From the NCBI GenBank assembly GCA_913056455.1, contig CAJXMJ010000001.1, positions 62,001 through 126,000 on the forward strand: a DNA stretch of 64,000 bases, in the 5' to 3' direction. The notes under the pieces were generated by a model. That model saw only the letters and a list, made by a program, of their open reading frames with translations, made no database searches and was not told the origin of the DNA. This DNA is from an uncultured Fodinibius sp. (GTDB lineage: Bacteria; Bacteroidota; Rhodothermia; Balneolales; Balneolaceae). The position numbers and the translations under genes were made by a program. This document shows, piece by piece, positions 54,345-63,717 of the stretch; the stretch's first letter is position 1, and each line of letters opens with the position of its first letter.

Positions 54345-54464
54345 CGGGAAATATTTATTGGAATTTGGATGGGAAAGTAAAGAAACAAGGAGAGAGTTAA
54401 CAGCAGATATTTTTCCGGAAAGCAGGCAGATTAAATTAATTTTGTTATAACAGGGAGATTAGGA

Positions 54465-55688
54465 TCAGTACGACCACTTGAGTCTAAAGAAAAATAGGTT
54501 TGGTGTTTCAACTGCTTGCCTAAAAACCGCTCCTTTTAATAGCTGAGAAAGCAATAGGAGATCTACATTTTCAGTTACCGAAAAGGTGATTTGTGGAATT
54601 GCTATAAATATTGAACGGTCAAAACTACTCATAAAGCTGATATTTCCATTAACAAGAGGATGAATCTGGTAAGATCCATTGATTAGGAATCCGGATTTGG
54701 CAATAAAAAGATTGTCAGCACTCGGTGGTTGTACAAGAGTATTAAGAGGATTCCCTTGTTGGTTATATCCTCCGTTGTAAAGCAGTTCACCCTGGAGATA
54801 CCAACCGCTCGACAGCATATAGTCTAATCCGGTAGTGGCAGTAATGTGTCCTGTTTTTTCAAAAAAATCATTTTCAGGATGGAAATAAGAAATCTCTCCT
54901 TTAAATCCGGCATCTCCCAGATAGCCTGCCCAGCCGGTACCAACGGTTAAATTGTTGAGGTAATGTCCTCCGATAAATTGGATGTCGTAACTTTTCCAGC
55001 TAAGTCGAACCATCCCGGCTACGACTGATTCCTGCCAGCTACCTCCCAGTCGAATACCGGCTTCAGCGCTGGAAGCATAACTCCAGCTATATTGAGCGGT
55101 TAGTGCATCTACGCCGGGGCGTTCTTCATAGTCAAAGTCCAGAAAAGCATAGTTGTTAAATAGATCATTGGGACTCCAAGCCATTGTACGACTCCAGTTA
55201 ACGCGCTGTCGTCCTGCCTGTATTGACCAAGGCCCGTTGATATAACTGGCGTGTATTCGGTCGATGGTAGAATGCATCAAGGAGTGATCGGTATGAAACC
55301 AGACCCAAGAGAGGTCGAAGTAGTTGGGATCCTGCTCATAAAATTGATCCAATCCGGGTGTATTATTGACCGTATAGCCATTGAGGAGTCGCGTACGAAG
55401 ATCGGCACGAAATTCGAAATGTTCGGATAGTGTCCAGTCACTTTCGATGCGATGGTGGAGGATATTGTCGTAACGTACCGTACTGAAATTATTGTCTGTG
55501 CTGATTTGACCGAGCTCTTTTACATAGCCGCCTATGTCTACCTCAAGCGGTTTATCCTGAGCATATAAAGAATCAATTCCTAAAACCACTAATAGGACCG
55601 AAAAAAGAAAACATGAAAATAAGTTTAAGCTCCTCTTTAAAAGACCATTTAGGGACATGACAATCCTTAACATTCGGAAAATTTTCAT
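54465..55688 (-). CDS. Outer-membrane beta-barrel of export operon
   Basis: The 407-residue protein has a signal (LFSCFLFSVLLVVLGIDSLYA, cleaved before QDKPLEVDIGGY) and then a long run of amphipathic beta strands (FEFRADLRTRLL, SWVWFHTD, IQAGRQRVNWSRTMAWSP, DYMLSSGWYLQGELLY) ending in FFFRLKWSY with a terminal aromatic. It resembles alginate-export/DUF1302-like barrels. It overlaps the ABC ATPase stop by 4 bp, so it is the last gene of the operon and could be the outer-membrane exit or receiver. Confidence 0.8.
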   Translation of the reverse strand: MKIFRMLRIVMSLNGLLKRSLNLFSCFLFSVLLVVLGIDSLYAQDKPLEVDIGGYVKELGQISTDNNFSTVRYDNILHHRIESDWTLSEHFEFRADLRTRLLNGYTVNNTPGLDQFYEQDPNYFDLSWVWFHTDHSLMHSTIDRIHASYINGPWSIQAGRQRVNWSRTMAWSPNDLFNNYAFLDFDYEERPGVDALTAQYSWSYASSAEAGIRLGGSWQESVVAGMVRLSWKSYDIQFIGGHYLNNLTVGTGWAGYLGDAGFKGEISYFHPENDFFEKTGHITATTGLDYMLSSGWYLQGELLYNGGYNQQGNPLNTLVQPPSADNLFIAKSGFLINGSYQIHPLVNGNISFMSSFDRSIFIAIPQITFSVTENVDLLLLSQLLKGAVFRQAVETPNLFFFRLKWSY

Positions 55689-56380
55689 ACTGTTTGTGCT
55701 CTCACTTCATCGTTGTCAATTTTTCCATCGACAAGGGTAACGACTCGGTGGGCCCGGTCTATCACCCGCTGGTCATGTGTAGAGAAGATGAAAGTCATCT
55801 CTTCCTTTTGGTTGAGTTCAGCCATCATATCAAGCAGTTCCCCGGAAGATACAGAATCAAGGTTGGCTGTAGGTTCATCGGCAAGCACGAAATCTGGTTT
55901 GGAAGCAAGTGCTCGTGCCACGGCTACGCGCTGCTGCTGTCCACCAGATAGTTCGGAAGGGCGCTTATTAATTTTATCTTCCAACCCTACTTCTTTGAGC
56001 AGGGAGATGCTTTTATTGTGACATTCTTTATTGGGGCGTCCCTGCATTTGCATCACAAAAGAAACGTTTTCTACGGCGGTAAGTACGGGAATTAAGTTAT
56101 AGGCCTGAAATACAAAACCAATATGATGTAGTCGAAAATTGATGAGTTCGCTGTCGGAGAGTGTGCTGAGATCGGTCCCCTGCACAATCGTTTTACCTTC
56201 GGTAGGGGTATCGAGTCCACCTATAATATTGAGAAGGGTCGTTTTTCCTGAGCCGGAGGGACCCACAATAGCCGTAAATTCTCCCTTTTCGATATTCAGA
56301 TCTACTCCTCGCAGAGCGTGAACGGGTACTTTGTCGGAGTTATAAACTTTTGTTACGCTTTTTGTTGTTATAACAGCCAT
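55685..56380 (-). CDS. ABC transporter ATPase, LolD/MacB type
   Basis: The 231-residue ATPase has Walker A (VGPSGSGKTTLLN), the signature LSGGQQQRVAVARALA, Walker B (DFVLADEPTANLD), and the HDQRV switch. The sequence is of the LolD/MacB/FtsE-like group. It is flanked by two FtsX-type permeases upstream and the outer-membrane barrel downstream. Confidence 0.95.
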   Translation of the reverse strand: MAVITTKSVTKVYNSDKVPVHALRGVDLNIEKGEFTAIVGPSGSGKTTLLNIIGGLDTPTEGKTIVQGTDLSTLSDSELINFRLHHIGFVFQAYNLIPVLTAVENVSFVMQMQGRPNKECHNKSISLLKEVGLEDKINKRPSELSGGQQQRVAVARALASKPDFVLADEPTANLDSVSSGELLDMMAELNQKEEMTFIFSTHDQRVIDRAHRVVTLVDGKIDNDEVRAQTV

Positions 56381-56385
56381 GGTGA

Positions 56386-57609
56386 TTAATTGAACTTTCG
56401 AATTGCTTCAACCGGGTTAAGGGATAAGGTTTTCCATGCGGGATAGAGTGCTGAAATAAAGGCAGCTCCCGCAATCATCAGCATTATATTCAGATAATAC
56501 TGCCAAGTGAGTTCAGGATAAATAATAGTGCTTATTCCATATGCTCCGAACCCCTCGGCAAAAGCACTCAGGTTGATGCCGGTATTACCAAAGTAGCTAA
56601 TGCTCAGCCAGGCCAGCAGTAATCCGACGGGGGCACCTACAAGGGTAAGGAAACCGGTCTCCCACATCACCATACTGAAAGTACGTGCTTTATTCATGCC
56701 AATGGCCCGCAGCATACCGAGTTCACGGGTTCGCTCAAGTACAGCCATCAGCATCGTGTTTATGATACTGAACACCAATCCAATAATAATGATAATCATT
56801 ACGATATAGAGCATAAGGTCCATCATATCGAACATATAACGAAGATCGGGAGCAATCTCTCTCCAAGTTTTTATCTTGAGATTCGGGTATTCAGCGCGCA
56901 GATTCTCGGCATAGTTTTCGGCCATTGCCAATTCATCAGTATCGATCCTTATGTTGTGAATGAGATCAGAGTTGCCGAGCAGGCGGTTTAAATCATCTTG
57001 GAGCACAAAAACCGTATTTTCGTTATAGGTGTCGCTGAACGTATTAAAGATTCCGGCTACCTTGAAGGCTGCTCCGGTGATTTCTCCATCGATATCCTGG
57101 AAACTCAGAACCATTCTGGATGTCAGGTCTAGGTCGAGTCGTTCGGCCAGCTTGTTGCCAATAAGAATAGCATTGCGCGATGATCTATCCGGTAGGTTTC
57201 CCTCTTTGATATACTGGGTGACGGCAAGAGAAGAATCAGCTTGAGGATTAATGCCGTTGATGGTAACGCCAAAACTGTTTTTGGGACTTTGTGCTAATCC
57301 CGTTGCTACACTTTTTGCAAGTATATTCTCGATATATGGTTTGTTTCCAAGGGATTGAATGAGTTTGTCAGAATTACTAATAGCGTATTTAGGATTGTAT
57401 AAATCCTGGAATTTGGGATGTTCTATTTGGATATGGCCTACTGAGAGTTCAATTTGATTATCCAGCGAATCTTGTACCATTCCGTTAAAAAAGCCCGCGG
57501 TAAAAATGCCTGCCCAGGTGCCCAGAAGTACGGCGATGATGACTACACCGCTCCGGGTGGGGTTGCGCCATACGTTTTTCCATCCAAGGGAAATAATTTT
57601 GCTGATCAT
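56386..57609 (-). CDS. FtsX/LolE-type permease 2
   Basis: The 407-residue permease has the type VII ABC layout: one N-terminal membrane segment (VVIIAVLLGTWAGIFTAGFF), a large periplasmic domain of about 200 residues, and three C-terminal membrane segments with MLMAVLERTRELGMLRAIGM, the FtsX-family coupling motif. It pairs with the similar permease 1, 1 bp upstream; LolC/LolE-like. Confidence 0.93.
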   Translation of the reverse strand: MISKIISLGWKNVWRNPTRSGVVIIAVLLGTWAGIFTAGFFNGMVQDSLDNQIELSVGHIQIEHPKFQDLYNPKYAISNSDKLIQSLGNKPYIENILAKSVATGLAQSPKNSFGVTINGINPQADSSLAVTQYIKEGNLPDRSSRNAILIGNKLAERLDLDLTSRMVLSFQDIDGEITGAAFKVAGIFNTFSDTYNENTVFVLQDDLNRLLGNSDLIHNIRIDTDELAMAENYAENLRAEYPNLKIKTWREIAPDLRYMFDMMDLMLYIVMIIIIIGLVFSIINTMLMAVLERTRELGMLRAIGMNKARTFSMVMWETGFLTLVGAPVGLLLAWLSISYFGNTGINLSAFAEGFGAYGISTIIYPELTWQYYLNIMLMIAGAAFISALYPAWKTLSLNPVEAIRKFN

Positions 57610-57610
57610 A

Positions 57611-58834
57611 TTAAGCTCTCATTGCATTAACGGGATTGAGCTTGCTGGCTTTGACAATAGGAATGATGCTAAATACAAGCGTGATGATAAATATGATAAT
57701 TGCCTGTCCATAAAATACTTCTGGTGATAGTGAAAAGGGGAGGAAGGGTTCAAGTCCGTATGACTCCATCACTTCGGCCATGTTCCCGGAAAATTCTATG
57801 GGATTAATATTAAAATACCAGGCTACCGGAATAGAAAGCAGCAGGCCTATACCTGATCCCATAAAAGCTATAAGCAGTATTTCCATAGCCAGCATGGCGG
57901 CAATTGTAAGGCGTGGCGTCCCCACTGAAATCATTACTCCAAATTCGTAGGACCGTTCAGTAATCATCATCAGCACGGTGCCGAGTATGCCAAAGCCTAC
58001 GATAATGTATAAGATCATAATGATTATGATTCCGCTGCCGCGATCGGCTTGAATAGATTGTACCAGCTCGGGGGCCAATTCCTGCCAGGTCATCACCTCG
58101 TACCTATCCGGGGAAAGAGAATTGCGAAGATCTTTAGCTGTTTTGTTTACGTTGTCGGGGTTATTGAGAATGAGCGATATGGAGGTTAGTCTATTGGGGG
58201 CAGCCAGAAATTCCTGGGCCGTTTGGATGGGCATCATTACGATGCTTCTGTTTAGTTCAGGATTTGGGAAAGAAACAGTGCCTTTGATTTCATAGAGACC
58301 GGTAGCACGTTGACCCCGAAATCCTTGCCCGATGAGAACTAAACTGTCACCCACTTGTACATTCAGCCGTTGAATCATCTCTCGGCCAATCAAAACTGAA
58401 TGTTCGTCACTCGTATCTAAATAAGAGCCGCTTTGTAGCCGATTTTTAGGATCGCTCAGTGCCTGTTCAGCTTGAGGATGAATGCCCATCACCATAGCAG
58501 GACGACTTAGATTTTTTCCCGCAGCTAAGGCAAAGGATTCGAGGCGGGGTACGGCTTCTTCAACTGATGACTGTTGCTGTATCTTGGCATATAGAGAGTC
58601 AGATTCCACGAGTGTATTATCCAGCGTCTTATCTTCCCAGTATCCTTGTTGATGTATCTGGATGTAGCCCGTAAAGCTGCCAACAGTCGTATCGATCATT
58701 ACCTCATATTGCCCCTCCTGCATAGAGCGCATGACGGCTGCCAGTAATACCGCGACAACAATAGATACCATGGTGATAAGCGTGCGGCGTCGATTGCGCC
58801 ATAAATTTCGCCATGCTAATTTTATGTATAACAT
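57611..58834 (-). CDS. FtsX/LolC-type permease 1
   Basis: The 407-residue permease has the same topology as its neighbour: an N-terminal segment (TMVSIVVAVLLAAVMRSM), a periplasmic domain, and three C-terminal segments with MMITERSYEFGVMISVGTPR. The two are paralogues of identical length, presumably a heterodimer. Translationally close to permease 2. Confidence 0.93.
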   Translation of the reverse strand: MLYIKLAWRNLWRNRRRTLITMVSIVVAVLLAAVMRSMQEGQYEVMIDTTVGSFTGYIQIHQQGYWEDKTLDNTLVESDSLYAKIQQQSSVEEAVPRLESFALAAGKNLSRPAMVMGIHPQAEQALSDPKNRLQSGSYLDTSDEHSVLIGREMIQRLNVQVGDSLVLIGQGFRGQRATGLYEIKGTVSFPNPELNRSIVMMPIQTAQEFLAAPNRLTSISLILNNPDNVNKTAKDLRNSLSPDRYEVMTWQELAPELVQSIQADRGSGIIIIMILYIIVGFGILGTVLMMITERSYEFGVMISVGTPRLTIAAMLAMEILLIAFMGSGIGLLLSIPVAWYFNINPIEFSGNMAEVMESYGLEPFLPFSLSPEVFYGQAIIIFIITLVFSIIPIVKASKLNPVNAMRA

Positions 58835-58927
58835 CCGGTATATTTTTGCAATACTGATGAAACAGCTTTCACCGTTTTTCCTGTCTATGCAGTGGGAACT
58901 GTTTGATTCCTGGCCATCAGCATTTAT

Positions 58928-59734
58928 TTAATCTATTCGCTTCATGTTTTGAATACTAAAGAAACTTTCTGATACATCAATGTCGAATGCAATATCCTGA
59001 TACGTAACTACGGTTTTTTGTCCCTGTTCTTTCATGGGATTCATTTCCATTCTTGTTGGTAATAATCGCCCGTCGAGTTCAGCAATCTCTGACCCGGTCA
59101 TCACTCGAACCAAGTCGCTGTTTTCATCATAATATTCTGCCCGTAACTGAAGGTAATCATCCTTGGAAATAAAGGAGATAACCTTGCTCCAAACGATCGG
59201 TGCCTCGGGTTTGGGGGTCATTTCTATGCGGTAGCATTCGTAACCGTTTATTGTACTATCCGATAAAAGTTTATATGTATAGTCGGTTACGATTGAAGAT
59301 TCACGAACAAGATCATTGTTTGAAAAGTCGGAGCCCATCCAGGACTGACTCATCATCGAAGGGGGCATTTTAATTGTGCGATTAACATTGGGCAACCAGT
59401 TCCAGATCTCGTTTTCACGCATAAGAAAAGCTGTTCCCTCATCGCGGGCGGGGGCAGTAATAAGTATTAGACTGTAATCTTCGCCCATGCTCCAGCTCTT
59501 CATTGAAATGCTGCGCTGCCAATTTGGACGAACGATCTGCATTGTGATTTCTGCCCGTGAACTTTTGCCCTGCATTTTTTCATGTGCCTTTTGGACAATT
59601 TCGGAAGCCTGCTGTGCATTTGCCCCAGAATAAAAAATCAATAGAATTAAAAGGGCAGCTAAAGATGTGTAATAGAGAAGATAACCTTGGATAGTGTTAT
59701 TCTCAGAAACGGAATCAGTGATCGATGAGATCAT
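58928..59734 (-). CDS. LolA-like outer-membrane lipoprotein-sorting protein
   Basis: A 268-residue periplasmic protein with a hydrophobic export signal (YLLYYTSLAALLILLIFYSGANA) and the LolA-like half-barrel (AEITMQIVRPNWQRSISMKSW, IWNWLPNVNRTIKMPPSMM, WMGSDFSNNDLVRES), a family annotated as outer membrane lipoprotein-sorting. It is the first gene of the LolCDE-like operon and likely hands a hydrophobic cargo from the permeases to the outer-membrane barrel. Confidence 0.88.
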   Translation of the reverse strand: MISSITDSVSENNTIQGYLLYYTSLAALLILLIFYSGANAQQASEIVQKAHEKMQGKSSRAEITMQIVRPNWQRSISMKSWSMGEDYSLILITAPARDEGTAFLMRENEIWNWLPNVNRTIKMPPSMMSQSWMGSDFSNNDLVRESSIVTDYTYKLLSDSTINGYECYRIEMTPKPEAPIVWSKVISFISKDDYLQLRAEYYDENSDLVRVMTGSEIAELDGRLLPTRMEMNPMKEQGQKTVVTYQDIAFDIDVSESFFSIQNMKRID

Positions 59735-59840
59735 TTACATTTATTGAGTGAATATTCAATAAAAATGTAAATGCTAATTGGTCTTTTTGCAATAAAAAAC
59801 TGCTTGTCTTGGAATTACTAATAAAGAAGCGGATATAGGC

Positions 59841-60452
59841 TCAGTTTGAGCTGTGGTAATTACCATGCACATGGTGAAGAAAATTTTGTAACAGCAGAGA
59901 TCCCACTTTGCCCGATTTTTCAGGGTGGAACTGTACCCCCCAATAATTATCCTTACATACTACTGATGTGAAGTCTTGAATATAATTACAGGTTGCCACT
60001 GTATATTCATTTAGAGGAGCATAAAAACTGTGCACATAGTAGAAGTAGTATTCTGTGGTAAGGGAATCAACCAGGGAATGATTTTGAATGTTTGAAAAGG
60101 TATTCCATCCCATATGAGGAACTTTAGCCTGAGAGGCATCGAATTTTTTTAGGTCGCCGGGAATAATGCCCAACCCCTCAGATCCACCTTCTTCAGAGGA
60201 ATCATAAAATAGTTGCATTCCCAGACAGATGCCCAGAACTGGTTTTTGGGTATTTTTAAGCCATTTGTCCAGTCCATTTTTCTGGAGAGATTTCATCGCT
60301 GGTTGAGCGTGTCCAACACCCGGAAAAATGATACCGTCAGCCTCATCAAGTTCTTTCTTTTTGTCTGTTATGATGTGTGGCTCATCAAGTCTTTTAAAGG
60401 CATTTGATACAGAAGCAAGATTACCGGCCTCGTAGTTAATAATTGCGATCAT
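59841..60452 (-). CDS. hisH: Imidazole glycerol phosphate synthase glutamine amidotransferase
   Basis: The 203-residue class I amidotransferase has GVGHAQPAM, nucleophile Cys in LGICLGMQLFYDSSEEG, and the WGVQFHPEKSGKVG His/Glu pair. It supplies ammonia to HisF. One base separates it from hisB; the his genes continue only after the inserted export operon. Confidence 0.97.
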   Translation of the reverse strand: MIAIINYEAGNLASVSNAFKRLDEPHIITDKKKELDEADGIIFPGVGHAQPAMKSLQKNGLDKWLKNTQKPVLGICLGMQLFYDSSEEGGSEGLGIIPGDLKKFDASQAKVPHMGWNTFSNIQNHSLVDSLTTEYYFYYVHSFYAPLNEYTVATCNYIQDFTSVVCKDNYWGVQFHPEKSGKVGSLLLQNFLHHVHGNYHSSN

Positions 60453-60453
60453 T

Positions 60454-61344
60454 TTATAACAAGTTCTTTGTACTGGGTAATACGTTTAAGTTTCGTTCAT
60501 TTCGGCTGACAGCAGCACGTAGACACCGTGCAAATCCTTTAAAGCATCCTTCAGTTTTATGGTGATCATTCTTGCCTTCAATAGAAATATGCAGCGTCGC
60601 CTGAAGGTTAATAGCCAGCGAATAAAAGAAATGCTCGGTCATTTCTGTCGGAAAATCACCCACCATTTCTCTTTTGAAGGACCCATCGAATTTTAAATAG
60701 GGTCGACCCGAGAAATCCAGTGCTACGGTCGCCAGGGTTTCGTCCATAGGCAACGCAAATCCGTATCGCTGAATTCCAATTTTATTACCAAGTGCATCAT
60801 TAATTGTTTTTCCCAAGGTGATGGCTACATCTTCGATAGTGTGATGTTCATCTACTTCCAGGTCACCATCGCAGGAAATATTGAGATCTATCAATCCGTG
60901 CTTGGCAATCTGTTCCAGCATGTGATCAAAGAAATCAAGTCCCGTAGAAATGTCGCTTTGGCCGGTACCGTCCAGATTAACGGTAATACTGATATCGGTT
61001 TCTGCTGTTGTACGTTCTTGAGAAGCTTTGCGTGTGGGAAAGCAGATTTTATTGCTAAGCGCGATCCAGTTCGGTGCTGTTTCAATTTCTGCCCCATCAT
61101 TATCAAGTGCTTTGAGATTATGGTCTTCGGCAATAATTTGTAGATCAACAGTATCCGGTGATGTTTTTATGGATGCTATTTTCTCATTTTCCAGAAGTTG
61201 CTGCTGCTGGTTCGTTAAATCTTCAACAAGAAAATAGAGTTGATAGTCAAATTCTTGTAATCGTTTCAGCCCATATAAAGCGCCGCTCCAGAGAAGATTG
61301 CTAGCGGAACCAGATAATGCTTCGTTAGAAATTCTGATGTTCAT
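60454..61344 (-). CDS. hisB: Imidazoleglycerol-phosphate dehydratase with degenerate N-terminal domain
   Basis: 296 residues. The dehydratase occupies about 107-296 with ERTTAETDISITVNLDGTG, FFDHMLEQIAKHG, DEHHTIEDVAI, and DHHKTEGCFKGFARC. The first ~100 residues replace the HAD histidinol-phosphatase domain (normally ~170 residues beginning FIDRDGTL) found in fused HisB. Only faint traces (LKRLQEFDYQLYFLVEDL) remain and no DxD is present, so phosphatase activity is not expected. The start overlaps the hisC stop. Confidence 0.93.
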   Translation of the reverse strand: MNIRISNEALSGSASNLLWSGALYGLKRLQEFDYQLYFLVEDLTNQQQQLLENEKIASIKTSPDTVDLQIIAEDHNLKALDNDGAEIETAPNWIALSNKICFPTRKASQERTTAETDISITVNLDGTGQSDISTGLDFFDHMLEQIAKHGLIDLNISCDGDLEVDEHHTIEDVAITLGKTINDALGNKIGIQRYGFALPMDETLATVALDFSGRPYLKFDGSFKREMVGDFPTEMTEHFFYSLAINLQATLHISIEGKNDHHKTEGCFKGFARCLRAAVSRNERNLNVLPSTKNLL

Positions 61345-62402
61345 TATCCTAAATTCTTTAAAGCTGAAATTAATTGTTCATTTTCATCGGGAGTGCCCAC
61401 CGTAATTCGCAAACAGTTATTGCAGAGGGGTTGATCGCCACGATATCTGATGATGATATTCTGTTTAGTAAGTTGTTCATAGATATCCTTGGCATCAGTA
61501 AACTTTGTCAGTAAAAAGTTCGCTTCACTTTTATAAACCTTCTGCACTATTTTCAGTTGTTCCAACTCCTCTTTAAGCTGTTTTCGTTCCTTTTTTATGG
61601 CATCAGTTCGAAATTGGACCGTCTCCCAGTTTTGTAATCCCTCGACAGCCTTTTTTGAAGTCAATTTATTGATGTTGTACGGAGCCTTCACCTTCATCAT
61701 ATAATCAATAATCTCTTCTTGGGCATAAGAGATACCAAGTCGGATACCGGCCAATCCAAAAGACTTCGAAAGGGTTTGAAGCACAACAAGGTTGGGATAT
61801 TTAACAACCTTGTCGGCCCAGCTTTCTTGATTGCTGAAGTCGATATAGGCTTCGTCGAGGATAACAATACCCTGAAACTCTTCAATTAGAGTGCGAATAT
61901 TTTCTGTTGCATAAGTGTTCCCGGTGGGATTATTGGGAGAGCAAAGGAAAAGCATTTTCGTATTTGGTTCCACGGCATCCAGAATCTTGTCCACCCGTAG
62001 TTGAAATCCTTCCTCATCTAATGTCACCTTATCAACTGTAATATTGTGAATGTTAGCGGAGACATTATACATTCCATAGGTTGGGGGAGTTGTTAGTACT
62101 CGATCTTTTTCCGGTTGGCAGAAGATCCGATAGAGCAGGTCTATTCCTTCATCACTGCCGACACCGGTAAACACATTTTGAGGCCGAAGCCCTCGCCATT
62201 CGGCAATAAGTTCTTTCAGTTTTTGTTGTTTGGGATCGGGATAACGATGCAGCTGTTCATTATCGGGGAACGGAGCTCCGAGGCTATTTTCGTTGGCATC
62301 AAGCAGTAACCCCTCGCCAAAATCATCCCGAGCACTATGATATGGCACCAGCTTTTTAATATTAGGACGAACGAGCTTTTCAAGGTCAAAAGAACGGTTC
62401 AT
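61344..62402 (-). CDS. hisC: Histidinol-phosphate aminotransferase
   Basis: The 352-residue PLP enzyme has LDANENSLGAPFPD, FTGVGSDEGIDLLYR, SPNNPTGNTYATE, and the lysine motif LVVLQTLSKSFGLAGIRLG. It is the seventh histidine step. One-base overlap with hisB and 17 bp after hisD. Confidence 0.96.
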   Translation of the reverse strand: MNRSFDLEKLVRPNIKKLVPYHSARDDFGEGLLLDANENSLGAPFPDNEQLHRYPDPKQQKLKELIAEWRGLRPQNVFTGVGSDEGIDLLYRIFCQPEKDRVLTTPPTYGMYNVSANIHNITVDKVTLDEEGFQLRVDKILDAVEPNTKMLFLCSPNNPTGNTYATENIRTLIEEFQGIVILDEAYIDFSNQESWADKVVKYPNLVVLQTLSKSFGLAGIRLGISYAQEEIIDYMMKVKAPYNINKLTSKKAVEGLQNWETVQFRTDAIKKERKQLKEELEQLKIVQKVYKSEANFLLTKFTDAKDIYEQLTKQNIIIRYRGDQPLCNNCLRITVGTPDENEQLISALKNLG

Positions 62403-62419
62403 AGTCTTATTAAAAAATG

Positions 62420-63715
62420 TTAGGTGTTTTGATTAATGTCTCTCAAACGTATAGTAACGGCATTTTTATGGGCTTCCAGTTTCTCCAATCCCGCAAGCTT
62501 TTCAATAGTAGGTCCCACATTTTGCAAACCATCCGATGAAATTTGCTGCATAGTAATTTGTTTTAAAAAAGAATCAACAGAAACCCCGCTGAACATTCGT
62601 GCATAACCGTAAGTGGGGAGCGTGTGGTTTGTTCCCGACGCGTAATCCCCGGCACTTTCGGGTGTCCATTTCCCCAGAAATACTGAGCCCGCATTTATGA
62701 TTTGATCTTCATACTGTTCGGGGTTTTTACACTGTACTATAAGGTGTTCAGGGGCATACTGATTTGAAAATGCAAGTCCTTCCTCCAAGGTATCGACTGT
62801 GAGAATAAAACTTTTGTCTATAGCTTTTTGGGCAACTTGTTGACGCGGGAGCTCTCCAAGCTGTTTATTAATTTCGTTTTGGCACCTACTCAAATCAAAG
62901 CCCGGAGTAGCGACTAACACCACCTGGCTATCTTCTCCGTGCTCAGCCTGTGACAATAGATCGGCTGCAACATAAGCAGGGTTGGCAGTCTCGTCAGCAA
63001 TGACGAGCACTTCTGATGGTCCCGCCGGCATATCAATAGCAATTTGGGCCTCACTATTTTGCAGCATCATTTTGGCCGCCGTTACATATTGGTTTCCGGG
63101 TCCCAGAATTTTATCCACTTTTGGGACTGTTTTTGTCCCCAACGCCATACCGGCTATCGCTTGTGCGCCGCCTGCTTTCAACAGATGTGTTGCACTAATT
63201 TTTTTTGCGATATACAGAATCTCATCGGCAACAGAACCCTCACTGTCTGGAGGCGTTGCCACCACTATTGTTGAGCATCCGGCCAGCATAGCGGGGATAC
63301 CAAGCATCATGAGAGTAGAGGGGAGAATGGCGGTGCCGCCGGGTACATATAATCCCACTCGTTCAATGGGACGTGTTACGCGTTTGCACTGCACGCCCGG
63401 CATTGTTTCCACTTTGAGTGGTTGTGGAAGTTGGGCTTTGTGAAACTGGTAAATATTATCAAAAGCTGTATCAATCGCTTCTTTGATATCCTCATCAACA
63501 GTGACCTCTGTATCCGCGGGATTCATTACGAGCGGATCTGGGGTGACCCCATCGAACTGCTTCGTAAAGTGATTGATGCCAGCATTGCCTTCCTCTTTCA
63601 CTTTTTTGATAATCGGTTCAACCTGACCGAAGATAGAGCGGAAGTCCATCTTCGGTCGTTGGACAAGCTCTTTGAGCTGACTATCTGATAGGTTTTTAAA
63701 GCTGTAGGTTTTCAT
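62420..63715 (-). CDS. hisD: Histidinol dehydrogenase
   Basis: The 431-residue zinc enzyme oxidises histidinol to histidine. It has VGLYVPGGTAILPSTLMM, KVDKILGPGNQYVTAAKM, DMPAGPSEVLVIAD, EHGEDSQVVLVA, and GDYASGTNHTLPTYGYAR. Just 2 bp separate it from hisG. Confidence 0.97.
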   Translation of the reverse strand: MKTYSFKNLSDSQLKELVQRPKMDFRSIFGQVEPIIKKVKEEGNAGINHFTKQFDGVTPDPLVMNPADTEVTVDEDIKEAIDTAFDNIYQFHKAQLPQPLKVETMPGVQCKRVTRPIERVGLYVPGGTAILPSTLMMLGIPAMLAGCSTIVVATPPDSEGSVADEILYIAKKISATHLLKAGGAQAIAGMALGTKTVPKVDKILGPGNQYVTAAKMMLQNSEAQIAIDMPAGPSEVLVIADETANPAYVAADLLSQAEHGEDSQVVLVATPGFDLSRCQNEINKQLGELPRQQVAQKAIDKSFILTVDTLEEGLAFSNQYAPEHLIVQCKNPEQYEDQIINAGSVFLGKWTPESAGDYASGTNHTLPTYGYARMFSGVSVDSFLKQITMQQISSDGLQNVGPTIEKLAGLEKLEAHKNAVTIRLRDINQNT

Positions 63716-63717
63716 AT

